A stretch of DNA of 64,000 nucleotides from Myroides phaeus (GTDB lineage Bacteria > Bacteroidota > Bacteroidia > Flavobacteriales > Flavobacteriaceae): NCBI RefSeq assembly GCF_900099675.1, contig NZ_FNDQ01000003.1, forward strand, positions 62,001 to 126,000, in the 5' to 3' direction. This document shows, piece after piece, positions 9,370 through 18,317 of this stretch (the stretch's first letter is position 1; each line of letters starts with the position of its first letter). Under the pieces are notes generated by a model that searched no databases, was not told the DNA's origin, and was given only the letters and a program-made list of their open reading frames with translations. The position numbers and the translations under genes are program-made.

Positions 9370-9606
9370 ATGAAAGATCAAAATAATAACATTCTCCTTT
9401 TTACTAAAAAGAATTACACTATGCTAATTATTAGCCTAATTGTGATTGCTTTAAGTTTTGTATTGATGGCAGGTGCTGCAAATGATGACCCAACTCAATT
9501 TAATGAAGACATCTACAGCTTTAGACGTATTCACCTTGCTCCAACCGTTTTTTTCATAGGAATTGGACTTGCTGTTTACTCAATTTTCAAAAAAGAAAAC
9601 AAATAA
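9370..9606 (+). CDS. DUF3098 small membrane protein
   Basis: This 78-residue protein has two hydrophobic helices (about 18-36 and 58-72) separated by a polar loop rich in Asp and Arg. The pattern matches the DUF3098 family, found next to ftsX and uppP in Bacteroidota. Its molecular function is unknown. The start codon lies 2 bases after the ftsX stop, so translation is probably coupled. Its place between a division protein and the undecaprenyl pyrophosphatase suggests an envelope role, but this is inference from position only. Confidence 0.85.
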   Translation: MKDQNNNILLFTKKNYTMLIISLIVIALSFVLMAGAANDDPTQFNEDIYSFRRIHLAPTVFFIGIGLAVYSIFKKENK

Positions 9607-9621
9607 TTATAATAACTTTAA

Positions 9622-10431
9622 ATGGATTTATTACAAGCCATCCTCCTTGCAATTGTAGAGGGGTTAACAGAGTACTTACCAGTTTCTTCAACAGCTCATA
9701 TGATTTTCGTAAGTTCTTACTACGAAATTCAAAATGACGATTTTGTTAAACTATTTCAAACAGCTATCCAATTCGGGGCTATTCTTGCAGTTGTAGTACT
9801 TTATTGGAAGAAGTTTTTCGATTTCACTAAGCTAAATTTCTATGTAAAATTAGTATGCGCTGTAATACCAGCACTTGTTTTAGGAAAGCTATTAGATGAA
9901 AAAATTGATGCCGTTTTAGGAGAGACTATTTACATTGCATATATGCTAATCTTTGGGGGATTTGTCTTGTTATTTATCGACAAATATTTCAAAAATCCGA
10001 AAACAGTTAAAGAAGAGGATATCTCTATAAAACAAGCTATTGCAATTGGTTTTTGGCAATGTTTAGCTATGATGCCAGGAACAAGTAGATCAGCTGCTTC
10101 AATTATTGGAGGTATGCAACAAGGGCTTTCACGTCAGGTTGCAGCAGAGTTTTCTTTCTTTTTAGCAGTACCAACAATGCTTGCTGTAACGGTTTATTCA
10201 ATTGTTCTAAAAAAATATGAATCAGGTAAAATTGGATATGAACTATTATTAGAACATCCTGACAATATGAAATTGTTTTTACTTGGAAATGTAATCGCTT
10301 TTGTTGTTTCTATATTTGCCATTAAATTCTTCATTGGAATTATTAAAAAATATGGATTTAAACCTTGGGGATACTACCGTATTGTAGCAGGAGTTATTTT
10401 ATTAATCTATTTCGGTTATTTAAAGCAATAA
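9622..10431 (+). CDS. uppP: Undecaprenyl-diphosphatase UppP
   Basis: This 269-residue polytopic membrane protein of the BacA/UppP family dephosphorylates undecaprenyl pyrophosphate and so recycles the lipid carrier of peptidoglycan synthesis; overproduction is known to give bacitracin resistance. Family signatures are the N-terminal EGLTEYLPVSSTAH motif and the PGTSRSAASI motif (around residue 153), which supply the catalytic Glu, Ser and Arg. Multiple hydrophobic segments span the rest. The length is normal for the family. Its stop overlaps the truB start by one base (TAATG). Confidence 0.96.
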   Translation: MDLLQAILLAIVEGLTEYLPVSSTAHMIFVSSYYEIQNDDFVKLFQTAIQFGAILAVVVLYWKKFFDFTKLNFYVKLVCAVIPALVLGKLLDEKIDAVLGETIYIAYMLIFGGFVLLFIDKYFKNPKTVKEEDISIKQAIAIGFWQCLAMMPGTSRSAASIIGGMQQGLSRQVAAEFSFFLAVPTMLAVTVYSIVLKKYESGKIGYELLLEHPDNMKLFLLGNVIAFVVSIFAIKFFIGIIKKYGFKPWGYYRIVAGVILLIYFGYLKQ

Positions 10432-11150
10432 TGATAAACTATACCGCAGAAGCATTTCAAAACGGACAAATTTTATTGGTTGATAAACCCTTAAATTGGT
10501 CTTCTTTTCAAGCAGTTAACAAAATAAAATGGTTGCTTAAAAAGAACTATGGATTAAAAAAGATTAAAGTAGGTCATGCTGGTACTTTAGATCCTTTAGC
10601 AACAGGCTTATTGATTGTTTGTACAGGAAAAGCAACTAAGCAAATCTCTGAATTACAAGGACAAATTAAAGAATACACAGGTACAATCACTCTTGGAGGA
10701 ACAACACCTTCTTATGATCTTGAAACAGAGATAGATCAACATTTTCCAACTGAACATATTACACCTGAACTTTTAGAAGAAGCAAGGGTGTCTTTTTTAG
10801 GTGAAATACAACAAAGACCTCCTATTTTTTCTGCTTTGAAAAAAGATGGTAAAAGATTATATGAACACGCAAGAAAAGGGGAAGAAGTAGAAATTCCTAC
10901 AAGGCCAATTACTATTGAAGAGTTTGAACTTACTGGTCAAACAATACCTAATATTGATTTTAGAGTAGTTTGTTCTAAAGGAACATATATTCGTTCTCTT
11001 GCTTATGATTTTGGTTTAAAACTAAATTCAGGTGCCCACTTAACTGCGTTAAGAAGAACAAAAATTGGAGATTATAACATCGTTAATTCTGTTAGTTTAG
11101 AAGAATTTGAAGCAGAAGCGGAAAAGAATTCTATCGAACAAAACCAATAA
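10431..11150 (+). CDS. truB: tRNA pseudouridine-55 synthase TruB
   Basis: TruB makes pseudouridine at position 55 in the T-loop of tRNAs. The signature GHAGTLDPLATGLL contains the catalytic Asp, and a later Arg-containing segment KGTYIRSLAYD is also typical. I start at ATG 10431, giving 240 residues; the longer frame upstream lies inside uppP and translates to unrelated sequence. The start overlaps the uppP stop by one base, so translational coupling is likely. The protein lacks a long C-terminal PUA extension. It ends the ftsX operon and is followed by a symmetrical terminator. Confidence 0.96.
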   Translation: MINYTAEAFQNGQILLVDKPLNWSSFQAVNKIKWLLKKNYGLKKIKVGHAGTLDPLATGLLIVCTGKATKQISELQGQIKEYTGTITLGGTTPSYDLETEIDQHFPTEHITPELLEEARVSFLGEIQQRPPIFSALKKDGKRLYEHARKGEEVEIPTRPITIEEFELTGQTIPNIDFRVVCSKGTYIRSLAYDFGLKLNSGAHLTALRRTKIGDYNIVNSVSLEEFEAEAEKNSIEQNQ

Positions 11151-11152
11151 TT

Positions 11153-11187
11153 AAAAAGGCTATTTCTACGTGAGAAATAGCCTTTTT
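11153..11187. terminator. Bidirectional terminator between truB and the small lipoprotein gene
   Basis: Perfect 15-bp stem AAAAAGGCTATTTCT with a 5-base loop. A runs on one side and T runs on the other serve both convergent genes. Confidence 0.9.
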
Positions 11188-11200
11188 AACTTTGTATCAT

Positions 11201-11572
11201 CTACTCTTCTTTACTTATAAATAACAATTGATAAACATTACCATTATTGTCAATTCCTTCAACTCCTCCTTCTAAAGAGCGTTTTACATCTATATAAATT
11301 TCTTTTTTATTATCGCTACATATCCTACCAGCTCCAACATCTCCTTTTAAAGCTATTTTACCTCTATAGGTATTCCCTTCATTATCTACACCTTCTACTG
11401 TATAAATTTTTCTTTGCCTAACTATATCATTATCGACACCTTTGGTTTTCTGCTCTTGTTCTGTCAAAGAAACCTCCTTCTCATCTGTGTTAGAATGTTC
11501 TTTGCAACTCATTAAAAAAAACACAGAGGTACAAAAAAGACACCTAAAAAGTTGAAACACTTTGTTCTCCAT
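11201..11572 (-). CDS. Small lipoprotein of unknown function
   Basis: I do not recognise this 123-residue protein. It has a short hydrophobic signal ending in FLMSC, with Cys23 as the likely lipid-attachment site, and then a charged linker. Two short similar segments follow, VEGVDNEGNTYR (59-70) and VEGIDNNGNVYQ (104-115), suggesting a duplicated beta-hairpin unit. It is convergent with truB, with which it shares a terminator. It probably sits on the inner or outer membrane facing the periplasm. No catalytic motif is visible. Confidence 0.65.
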   Translation of the reverse strand: MENKVFQLFRCLFCTSVFFLMSCKEHSNTDEKEVSLTEQEQKTKGVDNDIVRQRKIYTVEGVDNEGNTYRGKIALKGDVGAGRICSDNKKEIYIDVKRSLEGGVEGIDNNGNVYQLLFISKEE

Positions 11573-11696
11573 ATAAATTTCCTTCTTGTTTTACTTTTTT
11601 TGACTAAACTAAGTATAAAAAACAGGAAAAAAACAAAATAAAAAGTGAACTACCTTAAATTTTGAGTAAACTCTAAATTATTCCAATGTAAATCAC

Positions 11697-11727
11697 TTGA
11701 CTATAAATGTTGTTACCCCTATCTTCG
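11697..11727 (+). promoter_or_regulatory. Putative promoter of the YiiX-like gene
   Basis: TTG at 11697-11699, a 20-base spacer and TATCTTCG at 11720-11727 fit TTG...TAnnTTTG with one mismatch, 19 bases before the ATG at 11747. Confidence 0.5.
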
Positions 11728-11746
11728 CAATGATAAAATGTTTATT

Positions 11747-12370
11747 ATGAAAAAAATAATAGTATTAATCTTACTTATTTCAAACTGTGTTTGGGCACAA
11801 AAAACGACTTTTAAAGAAGGTGATTTTATTTTTCAAAATATAGCTTGTGGCCCTCTATGCGATGCCATTAATGAAGTTACTTTCGGTTATAATGACATTA
11901 ACTTCAATCACATAGGTATGGTGATTAATTATGAAAACAAATTACAAGTAATAGAGGCAACTTGGCCTAAAGTAGCTATTACGCCTTTAGAGGATTTCTT
12001 ATCAAAAACATCTAACACAATGTATTTAGGAAGACTATTACCTGAATACACAAACCTTATAACAGATGCTAAAAATTTTGCAATCAAACAGGTAGGTATT
12101 CCTTATGACGTTAATTATTTAATGAACAATGAAAAATACTATTGTTCTGAATTAATCTATGATGCATTCAAGTATGCTAATGAAGATAAAGAGTTTTTCA
12201 AACTTTACCCGATGACTTACAAATCAAAAACAACAGGAGAATTTTTCCCAGAGTGGTTAAGCTATTTTGAAAAACTTGGACAAGAAGTGCCTGAAAATTT
12301 ATTAGGTTGCAATCCGGCAGGATTATCTTTATCAAAAAAAATCACTATTGTAGGCGCAATCGTACAATAG
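11747..12370 (+). CDS. Secreted YiiX/YebB-like papain-fold hydrolase
   Basis: This 207-residue protein has an N-terminal signal peptide (MKKIIVLILLI, ending near WAQ). The body matches the YiiX/YebB-type NlpC/P60 papain-like superfamily: a GDFIFQN start, a histidine in NHIGMVIN and a cysteine in YYCSELIYDAF. In this permuted family these are the catalytic His and Cys. Likely substrates are peptide or amide bonds in the envelope, but this is not shown. I prefer ATG 11747 over 11738 because it directly begins a signal peptide. The last 11 codons form the left side of its own terminator hairpin. Confidence 0.8.
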   Translation: MKKIIVLILLISNCVWAQKTTFKEGDFIFQNIACGPLCDAINEVTFGYNDINFNHIGMVINYENKLQVIEATWPKVAITPLEDFLSKTSNTMYLGRLLPEYTNLITDAKNFAIKQVGIPYDVNYLMNNEKYYCSELIYDAFKYANEDKEFFKLYPMTYKSKTTGEFFPEWLSYFEKLGQEVPENLLGCNPAGLSLSKKITIVGAIVQ

Positions 12371-12379
12371 TGATTTTTT
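12336..12379. terminator. Terminator hairpin overlapping the end of the YiiX-like gene
   Basis: Perfect 17-bp arms (12336-12352 and 12363-12379) around a 10-base loop, with A and T runs on the two outer sides. The TAG stop codon at 12368-12370 is inside the right arm. It can serve the convergent gene at 12386 too. Confidence 0.85.
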
Positions 12380-12385
12380 AAAATA

Positions 12386-12988
12386 TTATTTATCAAGGGA
12401 CAACATTAGTTCAAGAACCTCATTCTGAACTTCTTGTCCTTTGTTCTTTGTATACCATTTTTGAAGCTCAACAGCACCTGTTTGATCAAAACTACCGTGT
12501 TCTGCTTTGTAATCAGCAACTAATTTTGTAGCTCCTGCAGGGCGTGGTCCCCAATCTCCTAAAACTTTTAATGTCTCTGCTTCAACGATAACTAACTTAG
12601 GAATTGATCTCCCCCCATTTGTTAAAAACTGATCCATTAATTCTAAGTTCTGATCGCGGAAAACAATCTTCATCTCAACTTTATCTGTTATTTCTGCCAT
12701 TTTATTTAACATAGGTACTGACTGAGCTGCATCACCACACCAACTTTCAGAAATAACAATCCAAAGATACTTTTTAGTTAAATTTTTCAGACTCGTTGTC
12801 GCTTCCTCTGAAACCTTTAATGTCTTATCTAATCGATGTAATCTTGCCTCATTTAACTCAGCATAAGCAATATAATCATCTTTTATATTTAGTGCAGCCT
12901 TGTCATTTTGTAATGCTTTCGTTACAAACTCACGAAAAGCAGAATAAGTTAAACTATTATCTAACGTTTTTTGTTCGATATGTCCCAT
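12386..12988 (-). CDS. Thioredoxin-family protein with a single active-site cysteine
   Basis: This 200-residue cytoplasmic protein has no signal peptide. Residues about 60-180 have a thioredoxin fold with the motif ESWCGDAAQS (Cys84), a strand-forming IVIS before it, and a GGRSIPKL segment in the place of the cis-proline loop. Because WCGDA replaces WCxxC, only one redox cysteine is present, so it is unlikely to be a normal dithiol reductase. Such proteins are common and uncharacterised in Bacteroidota. A good -7 box lies upstream. It converges on the YiiX-like gene. Confidence 0.8.
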   Translation of the reverse strand: MGHIEQKTLDNSLTYSAFREFVTKALQNDKAALNIKDDYIAYAELNEARLHRLDKTLKVSEEATTSLKNLTKKYLWIVISESWCGDAAQSVPMLNKMAEITDKVEMKIVFRDQNLELMDQFLTNGGRSIPKLVIVEAETLKVLGDWGPRPAGATKLVADYKAEHGSFDQTGAVELQKWYTKNKGQEVQNEVLELMLSLDK

Positions 12989-13016
12989 TTTATGTAAATT
13001 TATTGTTCGTTTCTAT

Positions 13017-13024
13017 CAAAGATA
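13017..13024 (-). promoter_or_regulatory. -7 box of the thioredoxin-like gene
   Basis: The minus strand reads TATCTTTG, an exact TAnnTTTG match, 28 bases before the ATG. Confidence 0.55.
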
Positions 13025-13054
13025 CTATTTTAAAACCAAAATACCATTTACACA

Positions 13055-13849
13055 ATGAATACAAAATCTATAGGCTTATCTTTATCTGGAGGAGGATTTA
13101 AAGGAATTGCTCATGCAGGGGTATTACAGTATTTAAAAGAAAAAAACATTACACCAACTGCAATCTCCGGAACGAGTGCTGGATCCATTGTAGCAACCTT
13201 ATATGCCTCTGGTATTAGTCCAGAAGAAATATTACATTTATTCAAATCAGTCAACATATTTAACTGGCAACATTTTACCTTAAAAAAAGCAGGTATAATG
13301 GATGTAAATACTTTCGATAAATACATTAAAAAAGCTTTTGAAGACAAAACATTACAAGACTTAAATATTCCCGTTTATATCAACGCTACCAATATAGCTA
13401 CTGGAAAAATCCACTTCTTTGAACCCAATACAAGAATTGTCGATGCTGTATTAGCATCAAGTGCTTTTCCTGGAGTTTTTTCACCTTACTTAATTGGCGA
13501 TAATTTATATAGTGATGGTGGTATTTTGAACAACTTTCCTACTAAAATTTTAAAAGACCAATGTGATTTTGTGATCGGTAGTAACGTATGTCCTATACAA
13601 ACCGTTCCACAATCTGATCTAACAACCATTCGCTCAATAACCTTTAGAGCTTACGATCTAATGACAGCAATGAGCAATATTGTACACGGTCGCATTTGTG
13701 ATGTCTTAATCGAACCAGAAGAGTTAACATTATATTCCACATTTGAAAGAAATAAGAAAAAAATGGATGAGATGTTTGCTATTGGTTATCAAGAAGCTAA
13801 AAAATCATTTGAGAAGAATTCAGATATTTTCAAAAAAGCTATTTTATAG
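13055..13849 (+). CDS. Patatin-like phospholipase
   Basis: This 264-residue protein is a compact patatin-like lipid acyl hydrolase. It begins with the oxyanion-hole segment [10 protein letters not shown] (residues 8-17), followed by the nucleophile elbow GTSAG with Ser41, and has the catalytic Asp154 in SDGG. All three catalytic elements are intact. There is no signal peptide or barrel domain, so it is probably cytoplasmic or peripherally membrane-bound, unlike the larger PlpD/FplA autotransporters. The substrate is not predictable. It is divergent from the thioredoxin-like gene and sits 47 bases before pyrH. Confidence 0.9.
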   Translation: MNTKSIGLSLSGGGFKGIAHAGVLQYLKEKNITPTAISGTSAGSIVATLYASGISPEEILHLFKSVNIFNWQHFTLKKAGIMDVNTFDKYIKKAFEDKTLQDLNIPVYINATNIATGKIHFFEPNTRIVDAVLASSAFPGVFSPYLIGDNLYSDGGILNNFPTKILKDQCDFVIGSNVCPIQTVPQSDLTTIRSITFRAYDLMTAMSNIVHGRICDVLIEPEELTLYSTFERNKKKMDEMFAIGYQEAKKSFEKNSDIFKKAIL

Positions 13850-13863
13850 AAGTATATAATCTT

Positions 13864-13871
13864 TATATTTG
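13864..13871 (+). promoter_or_regulatory. -7 box of pyrH
   Basis: TATATTTG, exact consensus, 25 bases before the pyrH ATG. No clear -33 TTG at the usual distance. Confidence 0.55.
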
Positions 13872-13896
13872 CAAAACTTTAAAAAATTATCTTTCA

Positions 13897-14616
13897 ATGA
13901 AGTACAAAAGAATTCTACTAAAATTAAGTGGAGAAGCATTAATGGGAGATCAACAGTATGGTATTGATCCTAAAAAATTAGCAGAATATGCTGCTGAAGT
14001 AAAAAAAGTTCACGATTTAGGTGTTGAAATTGCAATTGTAATTGGTGGAGGGAATATTTTTAGAGGTGTTGCTGGAGCAAATGTCGGAATGGACAGAGTA
14101 CAAGGTGATTACATGGGAATGCTTGCAACAATTATCAATGGTATGGCATTACAAGGAGCTTTAGAAGCAGCAGGAATGTTAACAAGACTGCAAACAGCTT
14201 TAAAAATTGAAGCAGTAGCAGAACCTTATATCAAAAGAAGAGCAGTTCGTCACTTAGAAAAAGGTAGAATTGTTATTTTTGGAGCTGGAACAGGAAATCC
14301 TTATTTCACAACTGATACAGCTGCAGTTTTAAGAGGTGTAGAAATCAATGCTGATGTTATCTTAAAAGGAACACGTGTTGATGGAGTTTACACTGCAGAC
14401 CCAGAAAAAGATCCTACAGCAATTAAATTTGAAGAAATTACTTTCTCAGATGTATTAACAAAAGGATTAAACGTTATGGATACAACAGCATTTACATTGA
14501 GTAGAGAAAATGAACTACCAATTGTTGTATTTGACATGAACAAACAAGATAATTTATTAAAAGTTTGCAAAGGAGATGATTCAGTAGGAACTACTGTATC
14601 TGTAAACATTAAGTAA
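13897..14616 (+). CDS. pyrH: Uridylate kinase PyrH
   Basis: PyrH phosphorylates UMP to UDP in pyrimidine nucleotide synthesis. The 239-residue protein has the amino-acid kinase fold with the N-terminal phosphate-binding [10 protein letters not shown], the glycine loop [23 protein letters not shown] in the middle and VDGVYTADP near the C-terminus. The length is normal for bacterial UMP kinases, which are unlike eukaryotic UMP/CMP kinases. Its own -7 box lies at 13864. The next gene, frr, starts 9 bases later, and pyrH-frr is a widely conserved pair. Confidence 0.97.
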   Translation: MKYKRILLKLSGEALMGDQQYGIDPKKLAEYAAEVKKVHDLGVEIAIVIGGGNIFRGVAGANVGMDRVQGDYMGMLATIINGMALQGALEAAGMLTRLQTALKIEAVAEPYIKRRAVRHLEKGRIVIFGAGTGNPYFTTDTAAVLRGVEINADVILKGTRVDGVYTADPEKDPTAIKFEEITFSDVLTKGLNVMDTTAFTLSRENELPIVVFDMNKQDNLLKVCKGDDSVGTTVSVNIK

Positions 14617-14625
14617 TTTTATATT

Positions 14626-15189
14626 ATGACTGAAGAATTAGAACTAATTATTGCATCTGCAAAAGAGTCAATGGATAATACTATTGCTCACTTAGAAAAA
14701 TCTCTTTTAAACATTCGTGCTGGAAAAGCTTCACCACAAATGTTGGGATCTGTTTTTGTTGATTACTATGGATCACAAACTCCTCTTTCTCAAGTAGCAA
14801 ATGTTAGTACTCCTGATGCCAGAACACTTTCAATTACTCCTTGGGAAAAAAATATGTTACAACCTATTGAAAAAGCAATTATGATTGCTAATTTAGGGTT
14901 GAACCCAATGAATAATGGTGATAATATCATCATTAACGTTCCTGCATTAACGGAAGAAAGACGTAAAGATTTAGCTAAACAAGCAAAATCTGAATGTGAA
15001 GATGCAAAAATCGGTATTAGAAATGCTCGTAAAGAAGCTAATAACGACATCAAAAAAGAAGAAAAAAATGGAACTTCTGAAGACATCTGTAAAGGTGCTG
15101 AAGAAAGAATTCAAAAATTAACTGATAACTTCGTTAAAAAGATAGAAGATATTCTGTCTGCTAAAGAAGTAGAAATCATGACAGTTTAA
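14626..15189 (+). CDS. frr: Ribosome-recycling factor
   Basis: Frr (RRF) works with EF-G to split post-termination ribosomes. The 187-residue protein is the usual size and shows the family signature LLNIRAGKASP near the N-terminus, then SQVANVSTPDARTLSITPW, the PLT-like domain II region, and the long helical C-terminal part with EERRKDLAKQAKSECEDAKIGIRNARK. It is co-transcribed with pyrH and followed by a short strong terminator. Confidence 0.97.
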   Translation: MTEELELIIASAKESMDNTIAHLEKSLLNIRAGKASPQMLGSVFVDYYGSQTPLSQVANVSTPDARTLSITPWEKNMLQPIEKAIMIANLGLNPMNNGDNIIINVPALTEERRKDLAKQAKSECEDAKIGIRNARKEANNDIKKEEKNGTSEDICKGAEERIQKLTDNFVKKIEDILSAKEVEIMTV

Positions 15190-15194
15190 AAAAT

Positions 15195-15222
15195 ATCCGC
15201 AAGTATGCGGATTTTTTTTTTT
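15195..15222 (+). terminator. Terminator of pyrH-frr
   Basis: Stem ATCCGC/GCGGAT with a 6-base loop followed by a run of ten or more T residues. Confidence 0.9.
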
Positions 15223-15310
15223 AATTTATTCAATATCTTTTTGTTTGCTTTCTTTAAGCTTTAACATTCCCACAACAAACTTATCACACTCATAATCAAT
15301 AGTTTTTCAC

Positions 15311-15340
15311 TACCTTTATAATCGTACCGTTTAATTAAAC
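15311..15340 (+). promoter_or_regulatory. -7-like box plus 12-bp palindrome before the dehydrogenase gene
   Basis: TACCTTTA (15311-15318) is one mismatch from TAnnTTTG. The perfect palindrome GTTTAATTAAAC follows at 15329-15340, where transcription would start, and is flanked by ACC and ACGGT, making a larger dyad. An operator is plausible. Confidence 0.4.
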
Positions 15341-15373
15341 ACGGTTATTTAATAACAAAAAAAAGCTATAATT

Positions 15374-16462
15374 ATGACCACAAAAATTTACTCCCCTGAA
15401 GAACTTCAAAAAATAGCCCCCGTTTTTGGACAACTTTCTTTTGACAATCACGAACAGATTGTTTTTTGTCACGACAAAGATTCAGGATTAAAAGCAATTA
15501 TTGGAATTCACAATACAACCCTTGGCCCTGCACTTGGAGGAACAAGAATGTGGAACTATGCTTCTGAATGGGAAGCTTTAAATGATGTTTTAAGACTCTC
15601 ACGAGGAATGACCTATAAATCTGCTATTTCTGGTCTTGATTTAGGAGGAGGAAAAGCTGTTATCATCGGAGATTCTAAAAAAGATAAAAGTCCAGAATTA
15701 ATCAAAGCATTTGCTAAATATGTAAACTCTTTAGGAGGAAGATACATTACAGCAGAAGATGTTGGTACTACTACAGATGATATGGACTTAATACATAGTA
15801 TTACTCCCCACGTGACGGGTATTTCTCAAAGCCTTGGAGGATCTGGTAATCCGTCTCCCGTAACAGCATATGGGGTTTTTATGGGCTTAAAAGCAGCAAC
15901 ACAATTCCAATTTGGCTCAGACGATTTAAATGGAAAAAAAATACTTGTTCAAGGTATTGGAAATGTTGGAGAGACTTTAGTGAAGCATCTTGTTGAACAC
16001 GGAGCATTAGTACAAATTACAGACATCAATCAGGACCGCGTAACCCAGATAGCAGAAAAATATAATGTGCAAAAATTCACTGGTGACGATATTTATAGTG
16101 CAGACGTAGATATATATTCACCTTGTGCACTTGGCGCAACTATCAATGACGATACTATAGAAAAAATAAAAGCCAAAGTTATAGCTGGTGCTGCTAACAA
16201 TCAATTAGCTGTCGAAGCCAAACACGGAAAAAGATTACAAGAAAGAGGTATTGTTTACGCTCCTGACTTTTTAATCAACGCAGGTGGAATTATAAATGTA
16301 TTTGGAGAGATCGTTAAATACGATTTAAATGAAGCTCTTAGAAGAACAGAAAACATTTACAATACGACATTAGAAGTACTAAACTATGCAAAACAGCACG
16401 GATTAACTTCGCAACAAGCAGCTATGAAAAAGGCTGAGGAAAGATTAAATTCAAAAAAATAA
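15374..16462 (+). CDS. Glu/Leu/Phe/Val dehydrogenase family enzyme, leucine dehydrogenase-like
   Basis: This 362-residue NAD-dependent amino-acid dehydrogenase has the substrate-binding motif GPALGGTRMW (51-60), the paired lysines in TYKSAISGLDLGGGKAV (Lys82 and Lys94) and a dinucleotide-binding GIGNVGE segment near residue 195. Length and motifs fit leucine/valine dehydrogenases better than the longer glutamate dehydrogenases. It would deaminate branched-chain amino acids to oxo acids, feeding catabolism or branched fatty-acid synthesis. It stands alone, with a palindrome at its putative promoter and a terminator downstream. The exact substrate is not certain. Confidence 0.9.
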   Translation: MTTKIYSPEELQKIAPVFGQLSFDNHEQIVFCHDKDSGLKAIIGIHNTTLGPALGGTRMWNYASEWEALNDVLRLSRGMTYKSAISGLDLGGGKAVIIGDSKKDKSPELIKAFAKYVNSLGGRYITAEDVGTTTDDMDLIHSITPHVTGISQSLGGSGNPSPVTAYGVFMGLKAATQFQFGSDDLNGKKILVQGIGNVGETLVKHLVEHGALVQITDINQDRVTQIAEKYNVQKFTGDDIYSADVDIYSPCALGATINDDTIEKIKAKVIAGAANNQLAVEAKHGKRLQERGIVYAPDFLINAGGIINVFGEIVKYDLNEALRRTENIYNTTLEVLNYAKQHGLTSQQAAMKKAEERLNSKK

Positions 16463-16471
16463 CATACAATG

Positions 16472-16510
16472 AAGGCTAACATATATTGATAAAATGTTAG
16501 CCTTTTATTT
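16472..16510 (+). terminator. Terminator of the dehydrogenase gene
   Basis: 11-bp stem AAGGCTAACAT/ATGTTAGCCTT with an 11-base loop, followed by TTTTATTT. Confidence 0.85.
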
Positions 16511-16712
16511 ATTAACCACAAGTTACTTTGTTTGCTTTTAAAACCTGAAGCTACTTTATAAGCAAAAGACCTTAAAGGCTTATTTTTAAATAAGCACAAA
16601 ATATAAGTTACTTTTATTCAATTCTGTTTATTTCTTTCCCAATTCTTCCAATTTTGAACCTAATATCGACTGAATTACAAAAATCTCTATTCCATAATAG
16701 ACAATATTTTAC
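16511..16712. other. AT-rich intergenic stretch before asnS
   Basis: No gene is seen. One small perfect hairpin, GCTTATTT-TT-AAATAAGC, lies at 16577-16594. No other structure is evident before the asnS promoter. Confidence 0.5.
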
Positions 16713-16720
16713 TAAATTTG
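16713..16720 (+). promoter_or_regulatory. -7 box of asnS
   Basis: TAAATTTG, exact TAnnTTTG match, 55 bases before the asnS ATG. Confidence 0.55.
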
Positions 16721-16775
16721 CAGGTATTTTATAATATCCAAATCAAGACACTGATTACTAAAAATATAAATCACG

Positions 16776-18209
16776 ATGAAACATACGAAAATTATCGATC
16801 TTTTAGGTGGTAAAGGCCTTCTACACGAAGTAAAAGCAAAGGGATGGGTAAAAACGTTTAGAAACAGCCAGTTTATAGCGTTAAATGATGGATCCACTAT
16901 TAACAATATTCAATGTGTTGTTGATTTAGATAAGTTTCCTGCAGAACAATTAAAAAGAATTCACACAGGAGCAGCAATCTCAGTTAGAGGTACACTTGTA
17001 GAAAGTAGAGGAGCAGGACAAAACGTAGAAATTCAAGTTGAAAAACTTAAAATATACGGAGAAGCAAATCCTGAAGAATATCCAATTCAACCTAAAAAAC
17101 ACTCTTTAGAGTTTTTACGTGAGAATGCTCACTTAAGAATTAGAACGAATATGTTTGGTGCTATTATGCGTGTACGTAGTACTATTGCATATGCAGTACA
17201 TAAATACTTCCAAGAAAATGGTTTCTTCTATTTCAACGCACCTATTATCACAGGTTCTGATGCTGAAGGAGCAGGAGAAATGTTTCGTGTAACTTCTTTA
17301 GACTTAAACAATCTTCCACGTACAGAGCAAGGAGAAATTGACTACAAAGAAGATTTCTTTGGAAAAACAACAAACCTAACAGTATCTGGACAATTAGAAG
17401 CAGAAACTTATGCAATGGCATTAGGATCTGTATATACATTTGGACCTACTTTCCGCGCTGAAAATTCGAATACATCAAGACACCTTGCTGAATTCTGGAT
17501 GATTGAACCAGAAGTAGCCTTTAATACTTTAGATGACAATATGGATCTTGCAGAAGACTTCATTAAAAATGTTATCAAGTACACTTTAGAAAAATGTGAA
17601 GACGACTTAAAGTTCTTAGAAAAACGCTTATTAGAGGAAGAGAAATCTAAACCACAAGCTGAGCGTAGTGAAATGTCATTAATTGAAAAGTTACGTTTTG
17701 TAGTTGAAAACAACTTCAAACGCGTAAGCTATACAGAAGCAATTGACATTTTAAGAAACTGTAAGCCAAATAAAAATAAAAAATTCAACTATATCATTAA
17801 CGAATGGGGAGCTGACTTACAAAGTGAGCACGAACGTTACTTAGTTGAGAAACACTTCAAATGTCCTGTAATCTTATTTGATTATCCAGCAGATATCAAA
17901 GCATTCTATATGAGAATGAACGAAGATGGAAAAACAGTTCGTGCAATGGACATTCTTTTCCCTGGAATTGGAGAAATTGTTGGTGGTTCTGAAAGAGAAG
18001 AACGCTACGACGTATTAATGGACAAAATTGCTAAAATGGGAATTGATGCAAAAGAATTATGGTGGTACTTAGATACACGTAAATTCGGAACTGCACCTCA
18101 TAGTGGTTTTGGACTTGGATTCGAACGTTTAGTGTTATTTATGACAGGAATGACAAACATTAGAGATGTAATTCCTTTCCCAAGAACACCGCAAAACGCT
18201 GAGTTCTAA
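16776..18209 (+). CDS. asnS: Asparaginyl-tRNA synthetase
   Basis: This 477-residue class IIb synthetase charges tRNA-Asn. The N-terminal OB-fold anticodon-binding domain (about 15-110) begins with [14 protein letters not shown]. The catalytic core has motif 2 around [21 protein letters not shown] and motif 3 in [15 protein letters not shown] near the C-terminus, followed by the conserved ending [16 protein letters not shown]. These features distinguish it from AspRS. It contains a stretch of about 70 residues (around 265-310) that is longer than in compact homologues, as is normal for the bacterial AsnRS type. It precedes rpoN by 108 bases. Confidence 0.97.
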   Translation: MKHTKIIDLLGGKGLLHEVKAKGWVKTFRNSQFIALNDGSTINNIQCVVDLDKFPAEQLKRIHTGAAISVRGTLVESRGAGQNVEIQVEKLKIYGEANPEEYPIQPKKHSLEFLRENAHLRIRTNMFGAIMRVRSTIAYAVHKYFQENGFFYFNAPIITGSDAEGAGEMFRVTSLDLNNLPRTEQGEIDYKEDFFGKTTNLTVSGQLEAETYAMALGSVYTFGPTFRAENSNTSRHLAEFWMIEPEVAFNTLDDNMDLAEDFIKNVIKYTLEKCEDDLKFLEKRLLEEEKSKPQAERSEMSLIEKLRFVVENNFKRVSYTEAIDILRNCKPNKNKKFNYIINEWGADLQSEHERYLVEKHFKCPVILFDYPADIKAFYMRMNEDGKTVRAMDILFPGIGEIVGGSEREERYDVLMDKIAKMGIDAKELWWYLDTRKFGTAPHSGFGLGFERLVLFMTGMTNIRDVIPFPRTPQNAEF

Positions 18210-18226
18210 TTTATTTAACAACATAT

Positions 18227-18294
18227 AAAAATGTTTACTTTAATCGCATTTTTTTCTTAAATTTGAAAAAGAGGTGTTTAGAGTAAACATTTTT
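18227..18294. promoter_or_regulatory. Inverted repeat flanking the rpoN promoter
   Basis: 13-base arms AAAAATGTTTACT (18227-18239) and AGTAAACATTTTT (18282-18294) enclose 42 bases that contain TAAATTTG at 18258-18265, an exact -7 box for rpoN. It may be an operator pair or, in asnS read-through RNA, a long-loop hairpin. Confidence 0.5.
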
Positions 18295-18317
18295 TATTTC
18301 TATTAAATTTCTTAAAA

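Noticed and set aside
10365..10430. Extended N-terminus of TruB
   Set aside because: The extra 22 codons lie inside uppP in another frame; ATG 10431 gives the normal length and one-base overlap.
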